The position numbers and the translations under genes are program-made. This document shows, in pieces, positions 28,450-39,951 of a DNA stretch of 64,000 nt. Source of the DNA: Phaffia rhodozyma (taxonomy: Eukaryota; Basidiomycota; Tremellomycetes; Cystofilobasidiales; Mrakiaceae); contig JACGZH010000009.1 of NCBI GenBank assembly GCA_014706385.1, positions 930,001-994,000 on the forward strand, in the 5' to 3' direction. Position 1 is the first letter of the stretch; every line of letters begins with the position of its first letter. Below the pieces are notes generated by a model. It ran no database searches. It was given only the letters and a program-made list of their open reading frames with translations, and was not told where the DNA came from.

Positions 28450-28788
28450 CTCTTCTAGCTGAAAAGTAGAGTTCTGTAGGTTGTACGATTGAACCCTCGA
28501 AGGCAAAAGAGAAGGGAACGCAAGGCAGAAGCGAGGAAAGAAGGATGAGAATAATTTGGATTGCTGCGTAACCATGCGTACAGCTGAGGTTCAGACATGA
28601 CACGTGTTATTCGCCACATGAGGAGGAAAGCTGCCGCGCAGCACCACGCTCATGTTACACTTGTGTCAAAGGCCTAGAACTTGCGGCGAAAAACTCTCTG
28701 TAACCACGTGTGACTATGGCTGTAAGTGAAAAATTGATAGAGCAGAGAGAAGGAGAAAAAGATGGACAAGAAGAGTGCAAAAGCCGGT

Positions 28789-28797
28789 GTTTGTGTT

Positions 28798-28848
<51 letters not shown>
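28789..28848. repeat. TG dinucleotide tract
   Basis: About 60 nt of TGTGTT/TGTG repeats, CA on the RIX7 coding strand, roughly 340 nt upstream of the RIX7 start codon. Confidence 0.9.
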
Positions 28849-28851
<3 letters not shown>

Positions 28852-29052
28852 AATATGTATGAGTAAAGTGATGAGAGAGCGGATAGTGAGGGAGTATGCG
28901 AAGTGTGCGAAGTAAGCGGGGACACCGAGTGTGAATGAAGTAGGCCAGTGAAAGGCGACAGAGTGTTAAAGCCCGAGCCTAATAGACTAGGATATGGCAC
29001 TCTCGACAGGAACACTACGGTGTATTAGAATACAACACGATACATTATAGTG

Positions 29053-29170
29053 CATTATAGTACAGTATACTATACTACAACTGGACTAGAACCCTGATTA
29101 GAATATTCTACACTTGCTATTAGAACTGACTAGGCCTACTGTCACAACTACTACTACAACTACTACGACA
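29053..29170. repeat. Degenerate 12-bp-period AT-rich array
   Basis: Blocks such as GAACCCTGATTA, GAATATTCTACA, GAACTGACTAGG, ACTACTACTACA and ACTACTACGACA follow one another in 12-bp steps, with one 10-bp step at 29113-29122. They resemble the better array near 55881. Divergence between units is high, so the limits are approximate. Confidence 0.55.
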
Positions 29171-29404
29171 CTCACCCGGGCATTTTCCCACACGCCCGCT
29201 CAGTCTCGCTTTCTATAATCGACTATCCATCCCCCAAATTCAATCCCATCCCGTTCCATCTCTGTCGGTACATCTACCTCACTCACTCGCATACACACAT
29301 CTTACATCTCACATCCATATCTTACAACCTCTTGATCTCCTGGTTCATTGGTAGTCTCTTCACTTCGTTCTCTCACCATCAAAAAAAACTCTCACCAGTT
29401 CGGG

Positions 29405-31716
29405 ATGCTTGGCCTTGATATGCCTCTGTCGTCCCCACCTTTAAATCCACCGTAAGCACAAGACTGGCTTTCTTTTTCCTTTTTCTTCTTCTTTTTCTCT
29501 CTTCCTCCTCTTCTCTTTTCTTTCTATCATTTAGTTCTTTCTCTCTATCTCTCTCTCCTCTTCCTGAAACTGACATCTTTCGGGTACCGCATATACCCCT
29601 TGGTCTTTCTTTGCTGCTGCTTCTCTTTCCTTCCTTTTTCAGCCTTGGGACTATTGGAGAAGGATCACCACCTAGGTTCTCTTGGCCGGCCGTATCCGTC
29701 GAAAACGACTTCGCTTCTTCATCCACTCCTTCCTCATTTTCCCAACAACAGATCACCACTCAGTCTAATTTGGTCCCCTCGATATCAACAGAGAACATGA
29801 CCGGCTCTCCATCCGGAACGCTGCCTACTCGACCGACTGGCTCAGACGTTCATTCAAACCCGAACGTCGTCGCAGCCAGGGTAACCGCGAACTCTGCTCC
29901 GGTAGGGAACAGGTCAAGGTCGAGCTCTCAGCCCGGTAGCTCGTTCCCTTCGAACGGTGCCTTCACCACCCATCGAGGCCATCGTCCCCAGATGTCGCTC
30001 TCAATAGCTATGGCCTCTGCCGGACCGGTCAACGGGTTATTCGATACCGGTTTCACCGGAAATTTAAATTCCGTACCCTATCTAGACTCTCCGAATTCTA
30101 TCTATCATCCCGGCAACCATGCAACAATACATTCAAATGTCTCTACCCCTTCTCATCAGATTCCCCCTTTGATGTCTCCAACGAATTCTCTTGTCGAAGC
30201 GTTAGCATCCAACTACAATACCCCCAATCTCGGACAGTCTCCACTCCAGTCATCCAGCGAGTGGGGTATGTCCGTCACCACGGCTTCTCAGGCTAGCTCT
30301 TCCGGCTACTTCGGTCAGCTCTCTGAGGATTATCTGCTATCCCAGCAACAGCAACAGCAACAGCAGCAACACCTTCAGAACCATCCAGCATTTGCCGATA
30401 TCTCAGATGAGTCCGTCGTTGGAGACCCAACCCACCACTTTCAACAACTCAAGGTGCACTCTCAAGCTCCCTCGCCACGACAACAATTGTATCCATCCCT
30501 CCAGCAGCTCAGCCCGCCTGGATCACATGCTATGCTTCCTCTGCCTTCGCCTGGCATAGGACCGCCTCCGACCAACTCGGTACAGGGTATGATGGATCCC
30601 AACCATCCCTACTCGCTCCATACGCCCTCGCCGACGCGTACGAGACCTCGATCAAGTACATCCAGCAGCTTCACATTTGCTCCCGTCGGCACAGTGGGTG
30701 GTAGCCTGCAGGATTCTCCAATGGTTTCCTCGCTCCATTCATCCCAAGTGTCTTCCGGGGATTCAAGTCAGGGAGGAGCAAAGATACCAGATCTTTCAAT
30801 GAGAATAAAAGCCATGACATTAGAATCAAGATTGAGAGATCTCGAAGCGTGAGTCGTTCTTGACTTTTTCTTTGAAACCGAAAGTGAAAACAGGAAACGC
30901 GGGACGTGTCGGATGATTCTAGAGTGTGCTTACCCCTTGTTTGATTCTCACTCCGTTCTCGGAATCGACATTTCGGTCGACCAGCATCCAAGCTGCATCT
31001 ACCGCTATCAACCGACAGGCAGCTGCTATCCGTAACTCTCTCATTGAGGGTAGAGAAGCTGATATTCCTCATGGTGATCTGACGGAAATTAGCAGTACTC
31101 TCAAGTCAATCGCGTCTTTGGACCACACCTCCATCCAAGTTCCCCGGCAACTCTCTCTTCTCGCACAGACGTTGTCGCCAACAGCTGTCACCTCAGTGCC
31201 TATGAATGTGGCTTCTTCGGATTCACCTTTGTCCGGCAACACTCATCCGATCAACTCATCCGCTGATGTCTCAAAGGTTCAGCATTCAAAACGGTCTGCC
31301 GAATCATCATCGGTCTTGCAGACCAATGAGGTTGCCCCAGCATCTAAACACCTTCGGACGAACGAGCTAGGTGTTCTAGGACTCGGTCTACCATCCTCTT
31401 CAACGGCTCCTACAACTTCGACAACAGTTACTTCCCAACAGTCCTCTCCAGCCCAGCCGCCTCCGATGATCCATTCTCATTCGTTCCCGAACGTTCAACA
31501 CCAGGTCCTTCCGAGTGAGGTTGACCAGAACCAACAATCCTTCTTGAGCCCCTCCCTTATGGCGCCTGTTCCCACGCGGCCGACCTCTTCCCTCGGAGTA
31601 CCTGCCTCATCCTCGTCACCATCTGGCTTGGGATCTTCCCCGACACCGGTAACGTTGATCACACCATCCCCGTCTACACAATCGCCATCAGTATCCCTCT
31701 CAACGCAACCGCAATC

Positions 31717-31749
<33 letters not shown>

Positions 31750-34700
31750 GCAGCCTCAGACCCAACCTCAGCAGTCGCATGCATCTATTGTTCCCTCCCC
31801 TCTAGCAATATCAACTTCGAGACCCGATTCAACGTCGCCTGCTCTGTCTCTGCAGCAGATACTTGCATCCCATGGGCAGTTTGACATGATGACAGGGGGT
31901 ACGATGGATCCGGTTGCCTTGCAGAATTGGTCGGGAAACCAACCCCAGCAGTCATTAGGGTTGAATGTGGGAATGGGGATGGATTTGCAGAATCAGTTGG
32001 AGTTTTCGGGTTTGACGGTCGACAATGCTGGGACAAGCGCGATGGGCCTCGTCGGCAACCGGTCGGGCAGTGGAGATTCCTCGCGTCAGCACGTCCATTC
32101 CCAATCTCAAACGCTCCCCGTTGCTTCTTCTTCTGTATCAACACCGAGTGGTCGAAACCCCAGTTCGAATTCGTCTTCCCGACGGAGTTCATCAACCGCC
32201 ACGACAGCAGACGGTAGGCCGGTCGTCCGTCTCCGAGGGATGAGTTCTACTCTCAGCAATCCGCCAAACGTTGAAAACCTGATGGCCTCACCTGTGTCTT
32301 CTTCGGCAGGTGGGACGATGACAGCCGAGCCTGTGTTTTCCTCTCTGTTCAACATACAGACTGGTCTGCCACAAGGAACGGCCCAGGCGGTCGGTTCAAG
32401 AAGAAGCTCGACCTCGCCCCTCTATCTAGATTTCTCGGAGCAAGACTCGGATGACTCGGGTGATGAAGATAGCAGGATGTATGCGTCCGAGATGTACGAC
32501 TATAGGGACATCATCCCGGGAGAGTCGAAGCGACGGATGAGTTCCGGAGCGGGAGGTGAAGGATCTTCGAATGATCATCTGGGAGGCGGCCAAGTGTTGT
32601 ACTCCGAAGAATTTAGACAGCGTCTGGATGGGGTCTTCCTCCGGTTCTTGAGTGCCGTCTGTTCTGATCGTAAGCTTTCTCTCTCTCTCTCTGTTCTCGT
32701 GCTTTCATAACAAAAAGGGCTCTTCTTTTCCTTTGGGTTTGTTGACACTTTTTGACCATTCTTTAATCCTTCTTGTTTATTTGATAGTCAACGTCACCGA
32801 TTCTAAAGGCGAACAGTTGCATCAGGTGTTGATGGCAAAAAAGATGCAACGTCTTGATGAATCATGGGATTTCCGACCTTTCAAGTTCCGAATTCAGGCA
32901 TTTACCAACGTTTTTACCGATCGAGTTCGTGTGCTCTGTTTTCTTTCCGCCTCATTTGCACATGTTTCAAATCGGGGAAACTGACTTGGCCTCTTGAAAC
33001 ACACCTGACTACAGCTTCAGGCCGAAGGGTTCGACGACGAACAAATGCCGGCTAAGAAGATTAAGCATTATCTATGGAACCAGTCCTATATTGCTCGATT
33101 CAACGAGGATGGAAAAAAGTCAAAGTCCAAAGGAAACCACATCTGGAATGTTGACGCTCGAAAGCTTCCTGAAGGAGGCTGGGAGTTTAGAAAGTTGTAG
33201 GTGTTTTATCTTAGTTTTCTCCTTTTCCTTGCTCTTTTCGTTCGGGATCCATTGTGTCTTGGTTGATCGACCGACCTTCCTTCTTGCGCTTCTTCTCATT
33301 CTTAAGCTCACGGAAGATCAATGGAAACTTCACAAATACCGCGCTGGTTGGTGCAATGTGGCAAGTGAGTTGTTCTTCCTTGGGTTGGGAGTCAGACCGA
33401 CGCGACGATTAGCTAACTGTTATCAACGAACGGATGGAGAAACAGTGGCAACCGCGAGTATGGGACCCGCATACATCTGCTTCCAGTATCGAAGCGGTCT
33501 TCTCGTCGCCACCGGGCTCACTACCCGTCTGGTTGAAGTGGAAAGACAACCGGTTATCCGGAATTCCGCCTCACCATGTTGAGACCATCGTCATCGAGAC
33601 TGTTGCGACTGTGAGTTCTCTGTCGCGGTCTTGGGGTTTAATTGATTGATTGATTGTGGAGGATGTGTTTTTGAGTCCACCTTACTCACCATTTCATCAT
33701 TTCCAAACCTTGGCAAAATAGTTTCCGGCTGAGCCAACCCACCATCCCGTGGTTCACAGGGGCGAACTAACTGTACAATCTTTCATCAAAGAAAAATCGG
33801 GAGCCAATTTGTCACGAGCGCCGTCTCAGTCTGGGTTCAACGCTGCTTCCGCCCCGTCCTCGCTACAGGCTTCGCCTTCAACAGAGTACCCTTCGTTCCC
33901 TTTGCCCCAGCCAGTACATCATACTCCCGTTGGGTTCGTGGGTGATAATACAGGGTTGACGACTAGTTTCTTACACCAGTGGGTGATCAATTCAGTTCTA
34001 TCGAGAGAATCTCTCTTTCTTTTCTCTTTTGCTGATTAACCATCGTTCTTCCTTTTTATTATTTTCCTGCTTTTTTCTTGTTGATCAAAGACCGAATTTG
34101 GTCTCTTCGCCTTCTATGCTGTCTGAACAAACGAACATCAACATGAACCCAAGATCGATGCAAATGCCTCCTTCGTTCCCTTTGCAGGAGGCAGAGAGGG
34201 CGGTGATTCAGGCTGTGCAGGTTCGTAATCTACTTTGGCCTATCTTTGTTCTGTTGGTGTGATGATACTAACTTTCTTCGAACACTCGTTTGATTAATCC
34301 AGGAAGCATCTGGTCAGCCATCCGGCATTGGCGCCCATCGTCCGTTTCTTCTTGTTCTTTCTTTTCTTCTGCCATTTTGCTGTCTGACAAATTGACTCAA
34401 ACTCTCGCGCTTCATTCTTTCTCGTTTTGTCTGCCTGTTATATCTAAAGCGGTGCTTGTCTCTGAATCATCGTTGATATCCAATACGGTCATCGCGCAAG
34501 CTCAAGCTGAATGTCAGCAAAGATTCATTGAGGTCGGCCATGTCTCCAGAGAGTTCGCCGAACAGACAAATGCAGACGCAACGGCAAGAGCCATCAAAGC
34601 GGTTGCTTATGGTGCAGAAGTATGTGCCTTGTTTCATGTTGATCATCTACGTTCGATTGCTTGTATCAGCCTTTTCTAATTTTTCCCTTCCTTTCCTCTT

Positions 34701-34946
34701 GCTTTGAAGCTTCTACCTCCTTCGGCCACTTCTGTCGACATCCTTCGAGTTGGCTCCTCTTTGATGGTTACTCCTAGCCACGGTCTTGCCCCGCCTTTCC
34801 AACTCCAACCTCAGCCTCAAGCTCAGTCCCAACAAACACAACAGTCGCAGCCAAATATGTACGGAACTGTTGGTCTATCCTCGAACCAATTCGCCAATCT
34901 TTCACAGCAATTAAGCCACCCGGACTCGACGCAGTTCATGTCTTGA
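29405..34946 (+). CDS. Large Ser/Gln-rich regulator with a conserved C-terminal domain; possibly Medusa (MedA/Acon-3) type
   Basis: Twelve exons: 29405-29451, 29643-30848, 30985-32669, 32788-32924, 33015-33196, 33307-33364, 33446-33610, 33722-33978, 34091-34220, 34303-34312, 34450-34619, 34710-34946; about 1,427 aa. The first 950 residues are disordered, Ser/Pro/Thr-rich, with two poly-Gln tracts (coded at about 30343-30371 and 31720-31755). A short helical segment (IPDLSMRIKAMTLESRLRDL) is followed by INRQAAAIRNSLIEGR. The conserved block spans about residues 965-1180. It includes EEFRQRLDGVFLRFLSAVC, KKIKHYLWNQSYIARFN, KGNHIWNVDARKL, WEFRKFSRKINGNFTNTA and WQPRVWDP. A patch SLPVWLKWKDNRLSGIPP follows. 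Dense introns keep the frame throughout this block. The resemblance to fungal Medusa developmental regulators is from memory and uncertain. Exon 10 is only 10 nt. Confidence 0.75.
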
Positions 34947-35930
34947 GTCTGCTTTTTACTTTCTTTCTTTTCTTTTTTCTTCGTTTTCTCGCTTGCTCTT
35001 TCTACATTTTATTTCGTTCTGTTGCTTTACGTCATCCGCTTATTTGTTGTCTGTCTCTGTTGTCTCTTTGAGTTGCTTTGAGTTCGATTGCTTTCATTTC
35101 GTCTCTCCTTGTCTTTCTTTCTTCACCTTTTTTTCCTTCTGTCTTGGCTGTCATCTTTCGATTTTTCTTTCCTTTGAGTTTGCGCATTCTCTTTGGCTCT
35201 TTTCTTCTTCTTCCAAATCCAAAACCCTGTGTATTTCTACAGATATCGTACCTGAAGCCGTTCTGAAGTTTTTCAACGGTCGCTCTTGGGTAAATAAAAA
35301 AAGAGTTAAATTCCCCTCTGTATCTCCTTTCAGTTGATAAAGGTTAAGAGTCTTTTCTTGATTATTAATCCTTCTCTCTGTTGTTCCCTCGGTTTCTTTC
35401 TTATTTGTTTGTTAGATCAAATAGCTTTTTCTCTCTCCGATTCTTCTTTTCCTTCCCGTATATCTAGATCGATTGATCGATACTACGTTCTCATCTTCGT
35501 CTTCGTCTTTTTCTCTTCTTACTCTATCGTTTTTTGGGTTCGGGTATTCTAGTCATCCTGTTTTCTCAGAAAGAAGTAGAAACTTATAGATGCCTTCAGG
35601 CTTTACAGCCAATTACTTACCTTCTCTTTGTTCTCTCGTTAAGTCTTTCGAGAGCGTTCTTGTTCATCGATTTGCTGCTTCTTTTGGTCCAGGTCAAGTC
35701 AGTCAGTCAGTCAGTCAATCAATAAATAAAGGAAACGTTCTATCCCACAATCTTATCAGTGAGATCCACGTGATCCGTATCGGGATTTATGAGACGTGCA
35801 CTTGTGTTTTTTTTCTGTCGATGTTCCCTGTCTGTCTCCCTCAAACACCTACCAGATAGACAGCTCGTCTCGTTCCCTCAGCTCGCTCGAGATAACACCC
35901 GGCTCTTCTCGGTTGCCTATTTTCTTTCTC
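34947..35930. other. Intergenic region, pyrimidine-rich
   Basis: Nearly 1 kb between two + strand genes. It is strongly T/C-rich on + (TTTCTTTCTT words), fitting a 3' untranslated region and the next promoter. A tetranucleotide CAGT run with an AATAAATAAA end lies at about 35697-35730. No gene was recognised. Confidence 0.6.
35697..35730 (+). repeat. CAGT tetranucleotide run
   Basis: About five GTCA units followed by CAATCAATAAATAAA. The AATAAA-like end could act in 3'-end formation of the upstream gene, but it lies about 780 nt past that stop codon. Confidence 0.75.
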
Positions 35931-37814
35931 ATGGCGTTCGTACTCTCAGAGATGAACGATCCATGGGGCGAGGAAGAACCTCGGTCGGAATTGATGATCA
36001 AGGATGAAATCGCTCCCTTTCAAATCCTGTCTAGGGATTTAATCAGTGCGACAGGTCATCTCGAACCGTTTACCGAGAAAGAACTCGCTCGACAAGCTCG
36101 AAACGGCCACCTTCCTGATGGTGTGGGCATCCTCAACGGAATCGGGAGTGAGGAAGACCTTTCGGAAACGTTGTACGGTTCGGAGAGGTCGGAAGCGGCG
36201 CAGACGGGATTTGTTGGTAGGCTATCAACGGAAACACATGGCTATATGCGACCTACCGGCCAACGACAGGACGGATCCGTTCAGAACGAGAGAAAGAGAG
36301 TGATGAGTGGTACAACCGGTCAGCAATCTTCGAGTATACCTAGACGATCAGTCGATCGTGCTCGTCAGTCGAAACCAACCGTCCAGACGAACATGATCCC
36401 AACGCAGAATGTTCAAGATAGAGACGGTCCTTCTCCAGCTCAGCCAACAAGATCAAAGTCAATAGGCTCTTCTCCGATAACGCCTAAAGGATCTATCGTT
36501 CGTACGAATTCTCAGACTCCAATCAAGACATCTCAAACCGGTGTCACTCCTTCTTCTTCTCGGACTTCACCTCCAAACACCACGACCACGAAGAACAGAC
36601 AAAATTCAAGATCTCGGGTATCACCTCCGACGAATTCTGCTGATCCTTCTTCGAAGCGAAGGCCGGCCAAATCTGGTTCGATATCTAGACAGGCACAGCC
36701 AGATTCGGGTTCACCTATGACACCTGATGGGTCGTATAGATTGAGCATGTTTGACGAATTTTCCGTCCCGCCTAGTAGCTCTAGTCCGCCGACGAAGAAT
36801 GAGCTGAGGAATTGGGACGAGGTCGTCATTCCTAGTTGGTCTACTTCTCTCCCTTCCTTAAATCTTTTTTTATTATCATGTTGTCGTCTGAAGTCTGATA
36901 TCGTGCGCTCTTTCTATCCCTTGCATGCTCTAGCGGTCCGGAAGAATTTAAAAATCAACCCGCTCTCAGAATGGCAAGATCCTCTTCCTATATCACCCTC
37001 CCACAGACGACTCGCTCAGATCTCACAGGTCTCTCAAACCGAGTCTGGAACCCCTGCCGACGGACCGGCGCGTAAAGAGGAATCGTTCGATTTGATCGAG
37101 ATGAATGATTTTGTCGACCGCCCAATCAATGATGGAACAGACAGAGGGACTGAACAGGCTTCACGGCCGTCCGACCATAAAGCTCTCCCTTATCCTCCTC
37201 TCTCCTCGTCGCCGTCGCCTTTGACGAGAGCAACAACAACAACAACAACCGCCGTCGATCCGATTCCTCCTGCGCAAATGACACCCGCTCTAGATTCTCT
37301 TGGAGCGACTATAGGAAACGACGGTTCGGTTTCTCTCAATAGACAACGTGAACGAGTCGAGTCTCTGTCTCACATGAATGGATCGTATGTACTTCCTTTT
37401 TCTGTCCATGGTTCTTTTCTTCTTCTTCTTCTTCTTCTTCTTCTTCTTCTTCTTCTTCTTCTTTCCTCTCGACGTCAGGCGTCTATCCTTTCTTATGTTT
37501 AATTCTTTTTGGACCTGCGCCTGATTAGTTCTGGTTCTTTTTATTTTTGGTCTCCTAGTCAACCTTACCGATCGAGTTCTTCAGATCAAGTACCCTCGAC
37601 CCAAGCCCAGGCGCAGAATCGAGAAGGACAGTATGTCATCCGGTCAGGGCAGAATGTGGCATCCAACACAACCTCTGGAGAGATCGGAACGAAACAGCCA
37701 GAACAATCTATAGATAGAAGCACGGGTAAAGGTGGAGGTAAGGGTGGTGGAAGAAGTAGAGGCGGTGGGGATGAGGAAGTGAAGGGCGGATGTGCAGCTT
37801 GCGCAATAATGTGA
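35931..37814 (+). CDS. Disordered protein ending in a CaaX prenylation box (CAIM)
   Basis: Three exons: 35931-36834, 36934-37384, 37559-37814; about 536 aa. The start could instead be the ATG at 35952 (MNDPWGEEE); both are in frame, and the bases before it also look like an acceptor. The protein is Ser/Thr/Pro-rich with no enzyme domain. Two islands look conserved: PFQILSRDLISATGHLEPF near residue 31, and NWDEVVIPTVRKNL at the first exon junction (donor GTTGGT). The C-terminus is Gly/Lys-rich (GKGGGKGGGRSRGGG) and ends GGCAACAIM. This matches a CaaX box (C-A-I-M), for which farnesylation and membrane attachment would be expected, with a nearby upstream Cys that could be acylated. I believe related fungal proteins exist but cannot name one. 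Intron 2 carries a TTC repeat. Confidence 0.75.
37413..37463 (+). repeat. TTC trinucleotide repeat in an intron
   Basis: About 17 TTC units lie in the second intron of the CaaX-box gene, downstream of the donor at 37385. Confidence 0.95.
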
Positions 37815-38459
37815 GACGGGGATGTAATATTCTTTTTCTCACTCCCCTTCTATCTGTTTTTTTCTCCCGTTTCTGTAGATCTTGGTTCGGTCTTGTGTTC
37901 CTCTCTTTCTTGGTTTTTTTTTGCTTTCTTTCTTTCTCCTTTCGCTTTTTTATTCTTTTTTTTGCCTGGCTTTTAAGGTCTATACGTCAAATCAACCGAT
38001 TTTCTCACATATCTCCCTCTCTCTTTTACCCACGATTCACCTCTATATCCCTCAACATTCACTGTACTCTCATCACCCACCATCTTGGCATCTAGACACC
38101 CCATACGCTGTATCAACCTTCTCTTCTTTCTTGCGCTATTTATCTTTGATGTTTGGTTCATTTTATTTGTCTTGCATGTCCGGATATTCTTTCTTCCCGT
38201 TCGGCTCGAAAACAGACCTTTCAATGCGAGCATGTGCAAACAACTCTTTCGGCTCGCAGGCTTCTTTCTTTCTATTTACAGACGAAAACACATCGGATAG
38301 GATTTCCAACTCAGGTGTTTCGCGAAAAAGGCAGGGCAGAAGGCTATGGGCTACAAGTAGTGTGGTGGGATAACAGAATTGGGGAGGGGCAAGACAGAGA
38401 TAGAAGATCATCAGAGGAGTATTGTTGTCAAATATCGAAGACGAGTATCGAGAGACCGT
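37815..38459. other. Convergent intergenic region
   Basis: About 645 bp between a + and a - gene end. T-rich stretches lie at 37855-37980, followed by unremarkable sequence. The open frames here are low complexity or antisense shadows. Confidence 0.6.
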
Positions 38460-39156
38460 CTAGACACAAGTCTGGATCTCGTACTCGACTTCGTTGTCGC
38501 AACCGGTTCGGGGGACAAAGTCGAGGTAGTAAAGCCCAGATTTCTCGACAGTGTACTTTCCGTTCGTGTCCCTGTAGTAGACCACGTCCTTGGGCTTCTT
38601 GACGTTTCTGGTTGAGGGAATAGAAGAAGAAGAAGAAGAAGAAAACACACAACGGCGGTCAGACGAATGGTCTGTTACAGAGAACCGGGGTGCAGAGAAA
38701 GTGAAGAGAGAAGGAACGATCTTACCGAAGCTCGAGGGTGGTGTGAGTGAAAGTGTTACCCTTGGTCTGCCAAGCGAACCTAGGACAAGTCCAACCATTC
38801 GATCGATAGTGTCAACCAGGGTAGATGATACAACAGAACGGGATGGTGAGATACCTACTCGTAACACTTTGACTTTTCGAGAGCGAAAGGCTTGGTGCAG
38901 TGTGCGTTGCCATCATCGTCGATACAAGCCTTATTGCAGAAATCGAGAACTTCACCCTTCGCGACGGTGGATGGGTCTGATGACCGGGATGTCAAACAAT
39001 TGATGGTTAACAGGATGTAGAGAATGCATCAGATCACCAAAACCAAACGGGACGGGAAGACATGCGGGAAACAGAACGGCTCGTACTTTTGTTCTGAACG
39101 GCACCAGAGAAGGCGAGGGCAGAAGCCATGATGGTCTGAAGGTTAGGGATATGCAT
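38460..39156 (-). CDS. Small secreted cysteine-containing protein
   Basis: Four exons: 39156-39087, 38976-38859, 38779-38726, 38607-38460; 129 aa. The N-terminus MHIPNLQTIMASALAFSGAVQ has a short hydrophobic core (IMASALAFSGA) and fits a signal peptide with cleavage near AVQ. The mature part has six cysteines (DFCNKAC, AHCTKP, SKCYEF, RTGCDNE, IQTCV at the C-terminus), suggesting three disulfides. Tyr/Val-rich strand-like segments (KDVVYYRDTNGKYTVEK, GLYYLDF) suggest a beta fold. I do not recognise the family. A secreted or effector-like role is an inference from size, signal and cysteines only. All three introns have GT-AG ends and keep the frame. Confidence 0.7.
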
Positions 39157-39951
39157 TATAAGGAGTTGTTAGTGTGTAAAGGGTAAACGGATAGATAGGC
39201 TGAGTGGCGAGAAGGCTAGGTGGAATGTGGAGAACAGAAAGAGAAAGAGAAAGAGAAAGGGAAAGAGAAACAGGATAGACAGAAGGTATCTCTTCCTTTT
39301 ATGGAGATCAGAGATCAAATCCTAATCTCGAGGTCAGCTGTTAGGAGGGAACTAATCTTGACTGGGGTACAATCCAGTCTCGATCGAACCGATGACGATG
39401 GTAAACATGTGTGTGAGTGTCTGGAGATGTGTGTGTGTGTGGTGTGTATGTGTTTGCTCAGCGGCGGCCTCTGTCTGGGGACTGATTGAACAGCCTTCTG
39501 GACGAACGTTCACTTTCCTTTGATCACCTTCACTTGAGTTCTCCATCCCATTCAGCATACTCAGTCCTGGTTGCAGTCCCATCGCCAGTGCCATCACTAT
39601 CTCCATCACCATCATCAGTATCACTAGGTCTGCTCCTCAATTCTGATGGCATCCCTCAACACATGCTCTGTCACCTGTACAAGGACAGAGACAATCGAGA
39701 GATCCTTCCCGCACAGTCCGACGGACGGCTAATGACGTAGAGTGATGGGTGATCGGATTACGTAATGTTACGCTTAGGGTTACACCACCCATCGTGCCCC
39801 TCTTCTCTGCTTACTCTGCTTTCTTGTAGTTATGTGTGTGTGTGTGTGTTTGTGTGTGTGTGTGGACAGTTTCTAGTTCTACTCACTCAACTCTACGCCT
39901 CTTCTCTCTATCACTCTCACAAAAAAGACACGAAGAAGATAACGAAAAGAG
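39157..39951. other. Divergent intergenic region with GA, TG and 12-bp-type repeats
   Basis: It holds a GAAAGA tract (39236-39270), GTGTGT tracts at 39405-39455 (CA on the minus strand, leading into the secreted-protein gene) and 39834-39863, and a degenerate CCATCAC array at 39538-39633. The frame 39486-39740 crosses the array and is judged not to be a gene. Confidence 0.6.
39538..39633. repeat. Degenerate 12-bp tandem array
   Basis: Successive 12-bp units: GTTCTCCATCCC, ATTCAGCATACT, CAGTCCTGGTTG, CAGTCCCATCGC, CAGTGCCATCAC, TATCTCCATCAC, CATCATCAGTAT, CACTAGGTCTGC. The middle units share CCATCAC; the outer ones are more diverged. Confidence 0.6.

Larger units (their letters stand above)
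28450..29404. other. Divergent intergenic region with TG tract and 12-bp-like array
   Basis: It separates RIX7 (-) from the large + strand regulator. It contains a long TG tract (28789-28848), a degenerate AT-rich repetitive block (about 29030-29170) and a CA-rich stretch (29281-29330) about 80 nt before the next ATG. No RNA gene was recognised. Confidence 0.65.

Noticed and set aside
39486..39740. 84-aa + strand frame with Ser/Pro repeats
   Set aside because: It is a translation of the 12-bp array between two well-supported genes; no start context or splice support.
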